Shown here: in pieces, positions 29,834 through 38,541 of the stretch
Numbering within the stretch: the stretch's first letter is position 1
Layout: every line of letters begins with the position of its first letter
NCBI RefSeq assembly: GCF_001679925.1
Contig: NZ_LYUZ01000125.1
Span: forward strand, 134,315 to 198,314
Length of the DNA: 64,000 nucleotides
Reading direction: 5' to 3'
Origin: Leisingera sp. JC1
GTDB lineage: Bacteria > Pseudomonadota > Alphaproteobacteria > Rhodobacterales > Rhodobacteraceae
Position numbers and translations under genes: made by a program
Notes under the pieces: generated by a model
What the model was told of the DNA's origin: nothing
Seen by the model: only the letters and a program-made list of their open reading frames with translations
Databases searched by the model: none

Positions 29834-30856
29834 TTGGAAAGCAGCAGCCGCGACGGCGATGACACCACGCTGAAAGGGATCCTTCTGCTGGTTCTGGGAC
29901 TAACGGTCTTCTCGCTTCAGGATGTCATCATGAAAGTCTTCAGCAGCCAGATGGCGGTGCAGGAAGTGATCTTCCTGCGCGGGCTGGTGACGCTGGTGCC
30001 AGTCAGCCTGTGCTTGTACCTGAGCGGAGGACGCGGTGCTTTTGCGACCAGCAAACTGTTCCTGTCCTGCCTGCGCGGCGCCGCCGGGTTTGTCTGCTTC
30101 TCGACCTTTTCCATGGCGCTGGCGGTGCTGCCGCTGGCGGATGCGATGCCGCTTTACTACACCGCTCCGCTGTTCGTGGTGATGTTCTCGATCCCGCTTC
30201 TGGGCGAGCAGGTCGGCTGGCGCAGCTGGCTGGCGATCTGCGCCGGCTTTCTCGGCGTGGTATTCGTGGCCCAGCCGGGTGAAGGCGGCATCGAGCCCGC
30301 GATGATCCTCGCCATCATCTCGGCCTGCGCCTACAGCGCGCAGAGCCTGCTGGCGCGGATGCTGGGACCAACCGAAAGCGCTCTGCGGATGACCTTCTAC
30401 TCGATGCTGACCTTCGTGGCACTGAGCGGCGCCATGGGGATCGTATTCGGCAGCGGCTGGCTGGACCGGTTCGGCCATCCCAGCGCCCAGTACATGTTCC
30501 GCGCCTGGAGCGTGCCGGACCTGGCCCAAACTGCGCTGATCGTGGCCGTTGGCCTGATCGCCGCCGCCGGTTTCTATTGCATCAGCCAGGCTTACCGGCT
30601 GGGTGCAGCCAGCAGCATTGCCCCGTTCGAGTACAGCTCGCTGCCAGTTGCGGTTCTGTGGGGCTGGCTGTTTTGGGGCGACATTCCGGGCAGCACCACC
30701 ATCACCGGCAGCGCGCTGATTGTCGGAAGCGGTCTGTTCATCCTGCACCGTGAGGTGGTCAAACGCCGCGAAACCCGCCGCACCGCTGCCATACGCCGCA
30801 GCGCAGAAGGGAAATGTGATCCTTTGATGACAGACGCCGCGAAAGCCTCTATGTGA
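29834..30856 (+). CDS. DMT superfamily (EamA) transporter
   Basis: 340 residues from a TTG start with AGGAAG seven bases upstream; no in-frame ATG occurs before the first membrane helix. Ten predicted transmembrane helices in two EamA repeats; family pattern FLRGLVTLVPVSLC, PLADAMPLYYTAPLFV and PLLGEQVGWRSWLAICAGF, and second repeat GAASSIAPFEYSSLPVAV. Exports or imports an unidentified small metabolite. The C-terminal 35 residues are basic and cytoplasmic. Confidence 0.88.
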   Translation: MESSSRDGDDTTLKGILLLVLGLTVFSLQDVIMKVFSSQMAVQEVIFLRGLVTLVPVSLCLYLSGGRGAFATSKLFLSCLRGAAGFVCFSTFSMALAVLPLADAMPLYYTAPLFVVMFSIPLLGEQVGWRSWLAICAGFLGVVFVAQPGEGGIEPAMILAIISACAYSAQSLLARMLGPTESALRMTFYSMLTFVALSGAMGIVFGSGWLDRFGHPSAQYMFRAWSVPDLAQTALIVAVGLIAAAGFYCISQAYRLGAASSIAPFEYSSLPVAVLWGWLFWGDIPGSTTITGSALIVGSGLFILHREVVKRRETRRTAAIRRSAEGKCDPLMTDAAKASM

Positions 30857-31110
30857 GGGCGCGAACAGGAAACGGATTCGGAGCCACACCGCCTTGCCGC
30901 TGCTGCAGACGCTGCCCGCCTGCCCTTGTGGACCTGACCTGATGCGCATCGCGCTGGGGAGCAGGGCTGCAACCGGCCATCAGGCTCCGGTCGTTTTGCC
31001 GGCAAGCTGCTTTGGTGCCTCCGGAATGGTGCGGGCGCAGAGAAATGCGCTAGACTGCCGGACAAGCCGCTTCCATCAGCCATCGGACTAATCGGGATTG
31101 GAGCCAGCCA

Positions 31111-32631
31111 ATGTGCGGGATTTTGGGGATCGCAAGCCGGGACACAGAAGTCTTTGCAGAGATATATGACGGGCTTCTGATGCTGCAGCACCGCGGCCAG
31201 GACGCCTCGGGGATTGTGACCTACACCGGCGAGTTCTTCCGCGAGCGCAAGGCCAACGGCCTAGTCAAGGATGTGTTCGGCCCGTCGGATGCGGAAACCC
31301 TGACCGGACGCGTCGGCATGGGCCATGTGCGCTACCCCACCGCAGGATCGCTGAGCGCGGCGGAAGCGCAGCCGTTCTTTGTGAACGCGCCTTACGGCAT
31401 CTACCTGGTTCACAACGGCAATATCACCAACACCGCCGAGCAGCGCGAAAAGGTGACCGGCAAGTACAGCCGCCATCTGCGCACCACCTCCGATTCCGAA
31501 ATCCTGCTGAACGTGCTGGCCGACAAGGTCGCCGATGCTATCAAGGTCAACGGCAACGCCGAGCCGATCCGCAACATCTTTGCCGGCGTCAAAATGACCA
31601 TGGAGCGGGTTCAGGGCGCCTATTCGGTGCTGTGCATGATTGCCGGTGTCGGCATGCTGGCATTCCGCGACCCGCACGGCATCCGGCCGCTGTCGCTGGG
31701 CAAACGCCCGGCACAAGGCGAAGGCGACGATTACTGCATTGCCTCCGAGGACGTGGCCTTCGGCATCAACGGGTTCGAGAAAGTCCGCGATGTGAAGGCC
31801 GGCGAGGCGGTGCTGATCGACCTCGACGGCAACCTGCATACCTTCCAGGCGGTTGAGGGCAAGCTCACCCCCTGCATCTTTGAATATGTCTACCTGGCGC
31901 GTCCCGACTCGATGATGGACGGCGTCTCGGTCTACAAGACCCAGCTGCGCATGGGCCAGGCGCTGGCCAAGCAGATCCAGGAGTCGGGGCTGGAGATCGA
32001 CAGCATCATCCCGGTGCCTGATTCGGCCCGCCCGGTGGCGCTGGAAGTCGCCAACTCCACTGGCATCCGCTACCGCGAGGGGCTGGTGAAGAACCGCTAC
32101 GTCGGCCGTACCTTCATCATGCCCGGTCAGGCCGAGCGGCAGAAGTCGGTGCGCCGCAAGCTCAACGCCATCCCGCTGGAGTTCAAGGACCGCAACGTTC
32201 TGCTGATTGATGACTCCATCGTGCGCGGCAACACCATCAAGAAGATCGTGCAGATGTGCCGCGAGGCCGGCGCCAAGAAGGTCTATATCGCCTCTGCCTC
32301 GCCGCCGGTGGTTTACCCGAACGTCTATGGCATCGACATGCCGACCAAACATGAGCTGATCGCAAACGGCCTCAGCATCGAGGAAATCCGCGAGGAATTG
32401 GGCGCCGATGCGCTGTTCTACCAGAAGCTCGAGGACCTGATCTGGGCGGCGCAGGAAGGCAACCCGGACATCCAGGGCTTTGACTGCTCCTGCTTTGACG
32501 GCAACTACATCACCGGCGTCACCGAAGAGTATCTGGCGGCGCTGGAAGGCAGCAGCCGGGTCAGCGCCAAGATCCAGGACATGCCGGCACCTGGCGCCTC
32601 CTGGAACGCCTCCAAGCTGGCCACCGGCTGA
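31111..32631 (+). CDS. purF: Amidophosphoribosyltransferase
   Basis: 506 residues, first committed step of purine synthesis (PRPP and glutamine to phosphoribosylamine). The N-terminal nucleophile is Cys2 (MCGILGIA), so no propeptide is needed, as in E. coli and unlike Bacillus. The PRPP site is VLLIDDSIVRGNTIKKIV near residue 370. The 254-base region before it has no gene; GGAG lies about 11 bases before the start. It is 4.8 kb away from cvpA, which usually precedes it. Confidence 0.97.
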   Translation: MCGILGIASRDTEVFAEIYDGLLMLQHRGQDASGIVTYTGEFFRERKANGLVKDVFGPSDAETLTGRVGMGHVRYPTAGSLSAAEAQPFFVNAPYGIYLVHNGNITNTAEQREKVTGKYSRHLRTTSDSEILLNVLADKVADAIKVNGNAEPIRNIFAGVKMTMERVQGAYSVLCMIAGVGMLAFRDPHGIRPLSLGKRPAQGEGDDYCIASEDVAFGINGFEKVRDVKAGEAVLIDLDGNLHTFQAVEGKLTPCIFEYVYLARPDSMMDGVSVYKTQLRMGQALAKQIQESGLEIDSIIPVPDSARPVALEVANSTGIRYREGLVKNRYVGRTFIMPGQAERQKSVRRKLNAIPLEFKDRNVLLIDDSIVRGNTIKKIVQMCREAGAKKVYIASASPPVVYPNVYGIDMPTKHELIANGLSIEEIREELGADALFYQKLEDLIWAAQEGNPDIQGFDCSCFDGNYITGVTEEYLAALEGSSRVSAKIQDMPAPGASWNASKLATG

Positions 32632-32733
32632 GACCGGCCCCAACAGGGGTTTGAACTTTGGCCCGCATGCGTCTATGAGGGCCCGGAACTTTGCATGGGG
32701 AGGCGCTGGCCGTGACGGCCCGCGCCTTTTCCT

Positions 32734-33321
32734 ATGCTCCTGACGAAAGGCCGCCCCTTGGACGCGCATCTTGCCCGCATGCTGACTTCCCCGCGCCAGT
32801 GCCGCTGCTGCGGCGCGACGTTTGCGCAATTGCTCAGCCTCAGCTGCGACCGGCCCGACATCTGTTCCGAGGATATGGACGTAGAGGACAACTCCGCCGT
32901 GCTGGCCACCCGCGGCGACATCCTGACCGAGGATTTCTGCCGCCTCGGCGATCTGCGCTTTGTCCGCGCGGTGCTGGCAATTCCATTGAACGGCACCCGC
33001 GGCGAGGAGTTCATCCTGGGCACCTGGGCCAGCCTCAGCCGTGATGACTTCGACGCCTATCTCGACCTGTTCGAAATGCGCGAGACCGACAAGCTCGGCG
33101 ACCGCCCGGCCTGGCTCGCCAATGCCATTCCGCCGGACATGCCGCTGCCCGCGGGCTGCATGCTGGAGATGCGCCCCGGCGGCCAGTACCCGGAACTGAA
33201 GGTCACGGAGCAGAACCACCCGCTCTATCCGCTGCAGAAGGACGGCGCAGAGCTGGAGGAGCTGCTGGAGCTGCTCTATGCCTACGGCCACGACCTGCCG
33301 TCGCTGGTCTATGACGCCTGA
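32734..33321 (+). CDS. DUF2199 family protein
   Basis: 195 residues (an internal TTG at 32758 is an alternative start). The zinc-binding-looking motif CRCCGATFAQLLSLSCDRPD opens the domain; then VRAVLAIPLNGTRGEEFILG and WASLSRDDFDAYLDLFE follow the DUF2199 pattern. Cytoplasmic, no known function. Closely follows purF (100 bases) on the same strand. Confidence 0.8.
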   Translation: MLLTKGRPLDAHLARMLTSPRQCRCCGATFAQLLSLSCDRPDICSEDMDVEDNSAVLATRGDILTEDFCRLGDLRFVRAVLAIPLNGTRGEEFILGTWASLSRDDFDAYLDLFEMRETDKLGDRPAWLANAIPPDMPLPAGCMLEMRPGGQYPELKVTEQNHPLYPLQKDGAELEELLELLYAYGHDLPSLVYDA

Positions 33322-33355
33322 AGCCTGACGCAAGACCGCTGCGCCTTGAATGATC

Positions 33356-33380
33356 AAAGGCCGTCGGCGGCCTTTCTCTC
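33356..33380 (+). terminator. Terminator after the DUF2199 gene
   Basis: AAAGGCCG (33356-33363), loop TCGG, CGGCCTTT (33368-33375), then CTCTC. Perfect 8-bp stem that ends in T residues but has a weak tail. Confidence 0.65.
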
Positions 33381-33477
33381 AGCCTTCTGCAGCTTTCCGC
33401 CGAGACCCGTTCTGCCCGCTTGAAACAGCGGCTGCGGCACGCCAGATCCCATCCGGACAATCAAGGGACAGACGAAG

Positions 33478-33738
33478 ATGGCGAACGAGCAGACCTCCGC
33501 CAAGGTGGCGGGGCTGGCAACCCAGACCAATGCAGTGAACCGCAGCAACCTGAGCCTGCTGGGGGTCTACGGGCCTGAGAACAGCATGAGCGCGCTGATC
33601 CGCCTGCCCTCCGGCCGCACCCGCGAGGTGAAGCGCGGCACCAAGCTGTCCCAGGGCCAGGTGGTCGCCATCGACGCCCACGGCCTCGTGCTGAACCAGC
33701 GCGGCGAAACCAGGCGCCTGGTGATGCCGGGCAGCTGA
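33478..33738 (+). CDS. Small protein resembling the PilP/GspC HR domain
   Basis: 86 residues. SLLGVYGPENSMSALIRLPS, then GRTREVKRGTKLSQGQVVAI and LNQRGETRRLVMPG follow the pattern of pilotin-associated HR domains of PilP and GspC (LlGv, aliRlpsG, vkvGd, G.Vv.I, l...g....l). It has no signal peptide or membrane segment and none of the pilus genes are adjacent. It may be an isolated beta-barrel domain with an unrelated role. The match is by eye and moderate. Confidence 0.55.
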   Translation: MANEQTSAKVAGLATQTNAVNRSNLSLLGVYGPENSMSALIRLPSGRTREVKRGTKLSQGQVVAIDAHGLVLNQRGETRRLVMPGS

Positions 33739-33853
33739 GCCGGCGGCCAGCGGCGCTAATTCCTGCAAAGTAATTTGCCAAGTGTTTTCGAAAATCCTTG
33801 GCGCTGCTTTCCGCCTCTTGACCTGCCCGCGCGGGCGGCCCAAGAAGGCGGTC

Positions 33854-34501
33854 ATGACAGACAAAATCGCTCTCATCACCGGTGCTTCGCGCGGCCTGGG
33901 CAACGCCCTGGCCGAGGCGCTTGCGCCCACCCATCACATCGTTGCCGTTGCCCGCACCACCGGTGCGCTGGAAGAGCTGGACGACCGCATCAAGGCGGCG
34001 GGCGGCTCTGCCACCCTGGCGCCGATGGACATCACCGTGCCGGAGGCGATGGCGACGCTCTGCCGCGGCATCCATGACCGCTGGGGCAAGCTGGACCTGT
34101 GGCTGCACACGGCGATCCATGCAACCGCCCTGTGCCCGGCGCCCTCCGTGGCGGCCAAGGACTGGACCAAGGCTTTGGCAATCAACGCCACCGCCACCTC
34201 GGTGCTGATCCCTTATGTGGCCCCCCTGCTGGGCCAGTCGGGCCGCGCGGTGTTCTTTGACGACCCCAAGGCGGGCGAGAAATTCTATGGCACCTACGGT
34301 GCCACCAAAGCGGCGCAGATGGCACTGGCCCGCAGCTGGCAGGCCGAGACCGAGCGCACCGGCCCCAAGGTGAATATCCTGGAGCCGCAGCCGATGGCCA
34401 CGGCGCTGCGCGCCCGTTTCCACCCGGGTGAAGACCGCGACGCGCTGAGCACGATTCAGGACGAAGCCGCACGCCTGCTGCCGCAAATCCTGGCGGACTG
34501 A
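33854..34501 (+). CDS. Short-chain dehydrogenase/reductase (YciK-like)
   Basis: 215 residues from the ATG at 33854 (AAGAAGG upstream); a longer frame begins at 33782. NAD(P)-binding ITGASRGLGNALAEAL and the catalytic YGATK (YxxxK) are present. The usual catalytic Ser on the strand before it is replaced in RAVFFDDPKAGEKFYGTYGA, so activity may differ from classical SDRs. Substrate unknown. Confidence 0.82.
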   Translation: MTDKIALITGASRGLGNALAEALAPTHHIVAVARTTGALEELDDRIKAAGGSATLAPMDITVPEAMATLCRGIHDRWGKLDLWLHTAIHATALCPAPSVAAKDWTKALAINATATSVLIPYVAPLLGQSGRAVFFDDPKAGEKFYGTYGATKAAQMALARSWQAETERTGPKVNILEPQPMATALRARFHPGEDRDALSTIQDEAARLLPQILAD

Positions 34502-34525
34502 CGCCTGAGATTACCCCCCGGCGCC

Positions 34526-34597
34526 GCGCTCCCGCGCGGCGCTTGGCCCAAGGCTTTGGACGGCATCTCTTGATGCAGGCCGAAGGCGCGGGAGCGC
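34526..34597. repeat. Perfect 12-bp inverted repeat between the SDR and surE
   Basis: GCGCTCCCGCGC (34526-34537) and GCGCGGGAGCGC (34586-34597) are exact reverse complements separated by 48 bases. No T run follows. It may form a large stem in RNA between two plus-strand genes. Confidence 0.5.
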
Positions 34598-34738
34598 TCC
34601 CGGCCTCTCCCGGCCACCCCGCGTGTTGCCTCCCTGCCCCGCTTTGCCGCGGATCCGGCTTCTCCTTGCGAAATCCTTGCCCCCTTCAGGTGCAGGTCCT
34701 ATTCAATCGAAAACCCGGTTGAAGACGGCAGGCACCCC

Positions 34739-35533
34739 ATGCGCATTCTGATCACCAATGACGACGGCATCAGCGCCGAAGGGCTCAAAGTTCTGGACGC
34801 AATTGCCCATGAGGTCGCGGGCCCCGATGGCGAGGTCTGGACCGTGGCGCCCGCCTTCGAGCAATCCGGCGTCGGCCACTGCATCAGCTACACCCGCCCC
34901 ACCATGCTCAGCCAGCTGGGAGAGCGCCGCTTCGCCGCCGAAGGCTCGCCTGCCGACTGCGTGCTGGCGGGCATTCATGTGGCAATGCATGATCAGAAGC
35001 CGGATCTGGTGCTGTCGGGGGTGAACCGGGGCAACAACTCGGCTGAAAACGCGCTTTATTCCGGTACCCTGGGCGGCGCGATGGAGGCTGCATTGCAGGG
35101 CATCCCGGCCATGGCACTGTCGCAGTATTACGGGCCCGCCAACCGCGAGACGGAAAATCCGTTCGAGGCCTCCGCCGTGCATGGCGCCGCGCTGGTGAAA
35201 AAGATCCTGGCGGCCCAGCCGCAGGACAATCAGGATTACCGGCTGTTCTACAACATCAACTTCCCGCCGGTGCCGGCCGCCGATGTGAAAGGCGCGCGGG
35301 TTGCGCCGCAGGGGTTCCGCCGCGGCAGCCATTTCTCCGCCGAGGAGCAGCTGTCGCCCACCGGCCGCCGCTACCTGTGGATCCGCGGCGGCAACCAGCA
35401 TGTCGAAACTGCCGCGGGCTCAGATGCGGCGGTCAACCTGGACGGCTTTATCTCCGTCACCCCGATGCGCGCCGATCTGACAGCGCGGGACGCAATGGAC
35501 GCGCTGAAGGCGATCGAGGGCCCCGGCGCATGA
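34739..35533 (+). CDS. surE: 5'/3'-nucleotidase SurE
   Basis: 264 residues, a survival-protein phosphatase acting on nucleoside monophosphates. N terminus [16 protein letters not shown] carries the metal-binding Asp pair, and [10 protein letters not shown] and [20 protein letters not shown] are the other family motifs. Stop overlaps pcm start (ATGA). The order surE-pcm-nlpD is the same as in E. coli. Confidence 0.96.
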   Translation: MRILITNDDGISAEGLKVLDAIAHEVAGPDGEVWTVAPAFEQSGVGHCISYTRPTMLSQLGERRFAAEGSPADCVLAGIHVAMHDQKPDLVLSGVNRGNNSAENALYSGTLGGAMEAALQGIPAMALSQYYGPANRETENPFEASAVHGAALVKKILAAQPQDNQDYRLFYNINFPPVPAADVKGARVAPQGFRRGSHFSAEEQLSPTGRRYLWIRGGNQHVETAAGSDAAVNLDGFISVTPMRADLTARDAMDALKAIEGPGA

Positions 35534-36177
35534 GCGGCCCCGACGCGCAAACCAAGATGCAGTTCGTCTACTCCGTGCGCTCGCGCGGGGTGACCGACCA
35601 GAAGGTGCTGGAGGCGATCGAACAGATCGACCGCGGGCTGTTCGTGCGCGGAATCTTCTCGGAACGCGCTTATGAGGACGTGCCGCTGCCGATTGCCTGC
35701 GGCCAGACCATCTCGCAGCCTTCCGTGGTGGGGATGATGACCCAGGCGCTGCAGGTCAGCCCCCGCGACACCGTGCTGGAGGTCGGCACCGGCTCCGGCT
35801 ACCAGGCGGCGATCCTGTCGAAACTGGCGCGCCGGGTCTACACAATCGATCGCCATGCCCGGCTGGTGCGCGAAGCGCGGATGGTGTTTGAGCAGCTGCA
35901 GCTGGCCAATGTGACCTCGCTGGTGGGGGATGGCAGCCATGGCCTCAGCGAACAGGCGCCGTTTGACCGCATCATCGTGACGGCGGCGGCCGAAGACCCG
36001 CCGGGGCCGCTGCTGGCGCAGCTCAAGACAGGCGGCATCATGGTGCTGCCGGTGGGCCAGTCCGACCACGTTCAGACCCTGATCCGGGTGCGCAAAACCG
36101 AAGACGGGCTGGAATATGACGAATTGCGCCCGGTGCGCTTTGTTCCCCTGCTTGAGGGCTTGGGGAAAGACACGTAA
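35530..36177 (+). CDS. pcm: Protein-L-isoaspartate O-methyltransferase
   Basis: 215 residues, repairs isoaspartate in aged proteins using [22 protein letters not shown] is the SAM-binding motif [17 protein letters not shown] and [13 protein letters not shown] are the typical substrate-side motifs. Coupled to surE by a four-base overlap. Confidence 0.95.
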   Translation: MSGPDAQTKMQFVYSVRSRGVTDQKVLEAIEQIDRGLFVRGIFSERAYEDVPLPIACGQTISQPSVVGMMTQALQVSPRDTVLEVGTGSGYQAAILSKLARRVYTIDRHARLVREARMVFEQLQLANVTSLVGDGSHGLSEQAPFDRIIVTAAAEDPPGPLLAQLKTGGIMVLPVGQSDHVQTLIRVRKTEDGLEYDELRPVRFVPLLEGLGKDT

Positions 36178-36279
36178 ACTGGCAGCGGAATTCAGCCGAA
36201 CCGCAAAAGGCATCGGCTATAGTGATTGACGCGAGAGAATCCCCGCGAAAAAGGGGAAGCGTGTTTTGAGGAGAGCGAA

Positions 36280-37515
36280 ATGACCCGGATCCCCCCCGCC
36301 CGGACCGTGTTCCGCAGCCTACCGCGCGCCCGGCTGCTGGCCGTGCTGCCGCTGGCTGGTGTGCTGGCGGCCTGCCAGAGCCCGCTGGACTATGACCTGC
36401 GCGGCCAGATCGGCGCCTTCAATACCACAGGCGCGGCGCAATCCGCGACCGCGAACCGCCCTGCACCGGATGACCGCGGCCTGATCTCCTACCCGTCTTA
36501 TCAGGTGGCCGTCGCCCGCCGCGGCGACACGGTGGGGGATGTGGCCGCCCGCATCGGCCTGCCCGCGGATGAGGTCGCCAGCTACAACGGCATGCAGACC
36601 GGCGACAAGATGCGTCAGGGAGAGGTTCTGGCCTTGCCGCGCCGTGCCCCTGGCAGCCTGCCCGGCAGCGCCACGCCGGGCTCGGTCGATATCGCCGCTC
36701 TGGCGGGCCAGGCCATCGACAGCGCGCCGCTGACCTCGCCCAACGCAGGCTCCGTGACCACAACCGAAATCCAGTCCGCCCCCAAGCCGCAGCCCGCCAA
36801 GGTGCAGTCCGGCCCGGAGCCGGTGCGCCACAAGGTGAAGCGCGGCGAGACCGCCTATACCATTTCGCGGCTTTACCAGGTGCCGGTGAAATCGCTGGCG
36901 GAATGGAACGGGCTGGGCAGCGATTTTGCGGTGCGCGAGGGCCAGTACCTGCTGATCCCGCTGAAAGAGCAGCCCGCCGCCGAGGTGACGCCTGCCGCTG
37001 CAGCGGCCCCCGTGGTGGTGACAGAACCGGGCGCAGGCAGTGAGACCCCGGTGCCGCCCAGCGCCAGCAAACCGCTGCCGGAGGAGAAGGTCGAACCGGC
37101 TGTGGTCAAACCTGCTGCGGAAACCCTGCCCAAGCCGGAGCTGCCTGCGCCAACCCGCAGCAGCAGCGCGGCGATGGCATATCCGGTGCAGGGCAAGATC
37201 ATCAAGACCTACTCCAAGGGCCGTAATGACGGCATCGACATTGCCGGTTCCGCCGGCGCGCCGGTGAATGCAGCCGAGGCTGGCACGGTGGCAGCGATCA
37301 CCAAGGATTCAGGCAATGTGCCGATTGTGGTGATCCGCCACAGCCAGAAGCTGCTGACGGTCTACCAGAACGTCGGCAACATCACCGTGAAGAAGGGCGA
37401 AAGCGTTGTCCGCGGCCAGCGTATCGCTTCGCTGCGCGGCGGCGATGATGCCTATTTGCATTTTGAAGTGCGCGACGGTTTCGAAAGCATCGACCCGCTG
37501 AGCTACCTGAACTGA
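36280..37515 (+). CDS. nlpD: NlpD-like lipoprotein with LysM domains and a degenerate LytM domain
   Basis: 411 residues from the ATG at 36280 (GAGGAG upstream). The lipobox LPLAGVLAAC marks an outer- or inner-membrane lipoprotein. Two LysM domains lie near residues 65-110 (YQVAVARRGDTVGDVAARIG) and 185-230 (HKVKRGETAYTISRLYQVP), joined by Pro/Ala-rich linkers. The C-terminal M23/LytM domain has NDGIDIAGSAG where active enzymes have HxGxD, and DDAYLHFEVR where they have HxH; key zinc ligands are therefore missing. Such proteins activate cell-wall amidases during division rather than cutting themselves. Position after surE-pcm matches the E. coli arrangement. Confidence 0.9.
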   Translation: MTRIPPARTVFRSLPRARLLAVLPLAGVLAACQSPLDYDLRGQIGAFNTTGAAQSATANRPAPDDRGLISYPSYQVAVARRGDTVGDVAARIGLPADEVASYNGMQTGDKMRQGEVLALPRRAPGSLPGSATPGSVDIAALAGQAIDSAPLTSPNAGSVTTTEIQSAPKPQPAKVQSGPEPVRHKVKRGETAYTISRLYQVPVKSLAEWNGLGSDFAVREGQYLLIPLKEQPAAEVTPAAAAAPVVVTEPGAGSETPVPPSASKPLPEEKVEPAVVKPAAETLPKPELPAPTRSSSAAMAYPVQGKIIKTYSKGRNDGIDIAGSAGAPVNAAEAGTVAAITKDSGNVPIVVIRHSQKLLTVYQNVGNITVKKGESVVRGQRIASLRGGDDAYLHFEVRDGFESIDPLSYLN

Positions 37516-37541
37516 CGGCGGTAATGACTTGTTAACAAAGA

Positions 37542-37575
37542 AAAGCCCGGCTGATTGGCCGGGCTTTGCTGTTTC
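37542..37575. terminator. Bidirectional terminator between nlpD and the DUF815 gene
   Basis: AAAGCCCGGC (37542-37551), loop TGATTG, GCCGGGCTTT (37558-37567), then GCTGTTT. The A run on the left gives a T run for the opposite, convergent gene. Confidence 0.85.
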
Positions 37576-37590
37576 CAGTTTTGTGCTGCC

Positions 37591-38433
37591 TCAGCGCAAG
37601 GCCACCCCGTGCCGCCCGGCCAGATCGGTGAAGAACTGCCACGCCACCCGGCCCGAGCGGGCGCCGCGGGTGGCCTGCCACTCGATTGCTTCCGCGCGCA
37701 GCTCCTCTGCATCCGCCTTGACGCCGTAGGCCTCGCAATAACCCTCGATCATCGCCAGGTATTCGTCCTGATCGCAGGGATGGAAACCCAACCACAGCCC
37801 GAACCGGTCCGACAGAGACACCTTCTCCTCCACCGCCTCCGACGGGTTGATGGCGCTGGAGCGCTCGTTTTCGATCATGTCCCGCGGCATCAGGTGGCGG
37901 CGGTTGGAGGTAGCATAGAACACCACGTTCTCCGGCCGGCCCTCGATACCGCCGTCCAGCACCGCCTTGAGGCTCTTGTAGTGCTGGTCGTCATGGCTGA
38001 ACGACAGGTCATCGCAGAACAGGATGAACCGGTGCTCAGAGCCGCGCAGGTGCCCCAGCAACCGCGCGACCGAAGGCAGATCCTCGCGCTGCAGCTCCAC
38101 CAGCTTCAGCTCCGGGTGATCCCCCGCCAGCGCCCCGTGCACGGCTTTCACGAGGCTGGATTTCCCCATCCCCCGCGCGCCCCACAACAGCGCATTGTTG
38201 GCAGCAAAGCCTTGGGCAAACCGCCGGGTGTTCTCCAGCAAGGTATCGCGGGAGCGGTTGATGCCGACCAGCAGGTTCAGATCAACCCGGTTCACGGCTT
38301 CCACCGGCGCCAGCCGCTCCGGCCCAACATGCCAGACAAAGGCGGCGGCCGCGTTGAAATCCGGGGTTTCCAGCGGCGCGGGCGACATCCGCTCCAGCGC
38401 CTCGGCAATGCGGGTCAATGCGTTCTGGTCCAT
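37591..38433 (-). CDS. DUF815 family ATP-binding protein
   Basis: 280 residues, an AAA+-like ATPase of unknown function found throughout alphaproteobacteria. Walker A is LLWGARGMGKSSLVKA near residue 95; Walker B is FILFCDDLSFSHDD near residue 150; FYATSNRRHLMPRDM follows as sensor 1. GGAGG lies before the start. It is convergent with nlpD. Confidence 0.88.
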   Translation of the reverse strand: MDQNALTRIAEALERMSPAPLETPDFNAAAAFVWHVGPERLAPVEAVNRVDLNLLVGINRSRDTLLENTRRFAQGFAANNALLWGARGMGKSSLVKAVHGALAGDHPELKLVELQREDLPSVARLLGHLRGSEHRFILFCDDLSFSHDDQHYKSLKAVLDGGIEGRPENVVFYATSNRRHLMPRDMIENERSSAINPSEAVEEKVSLSDRFGLWLGFHPCDQDEYLAMIEGYCEAYGVKADAEELRAEAIEWQATRGARSGRVAWQFFTDLAGRHGVALR

Positions 38434-38541
38434 GGGGTGCCTCCGTCCGTCAGTTGCGGGATTTCAAAGCATGTTCAGGAGCAAGCGGCAAGGGCAAGCC
38501 AGCATCTGTTCTGCTGCAAACCTTAAGTATAACCTGTCCCC

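Noticed and set aside
31261..33357. 698-codon frame opposite purF and the DUF2199 gene
   Set aside because: Antisense shadow of two well-supported genes; no protein motif.
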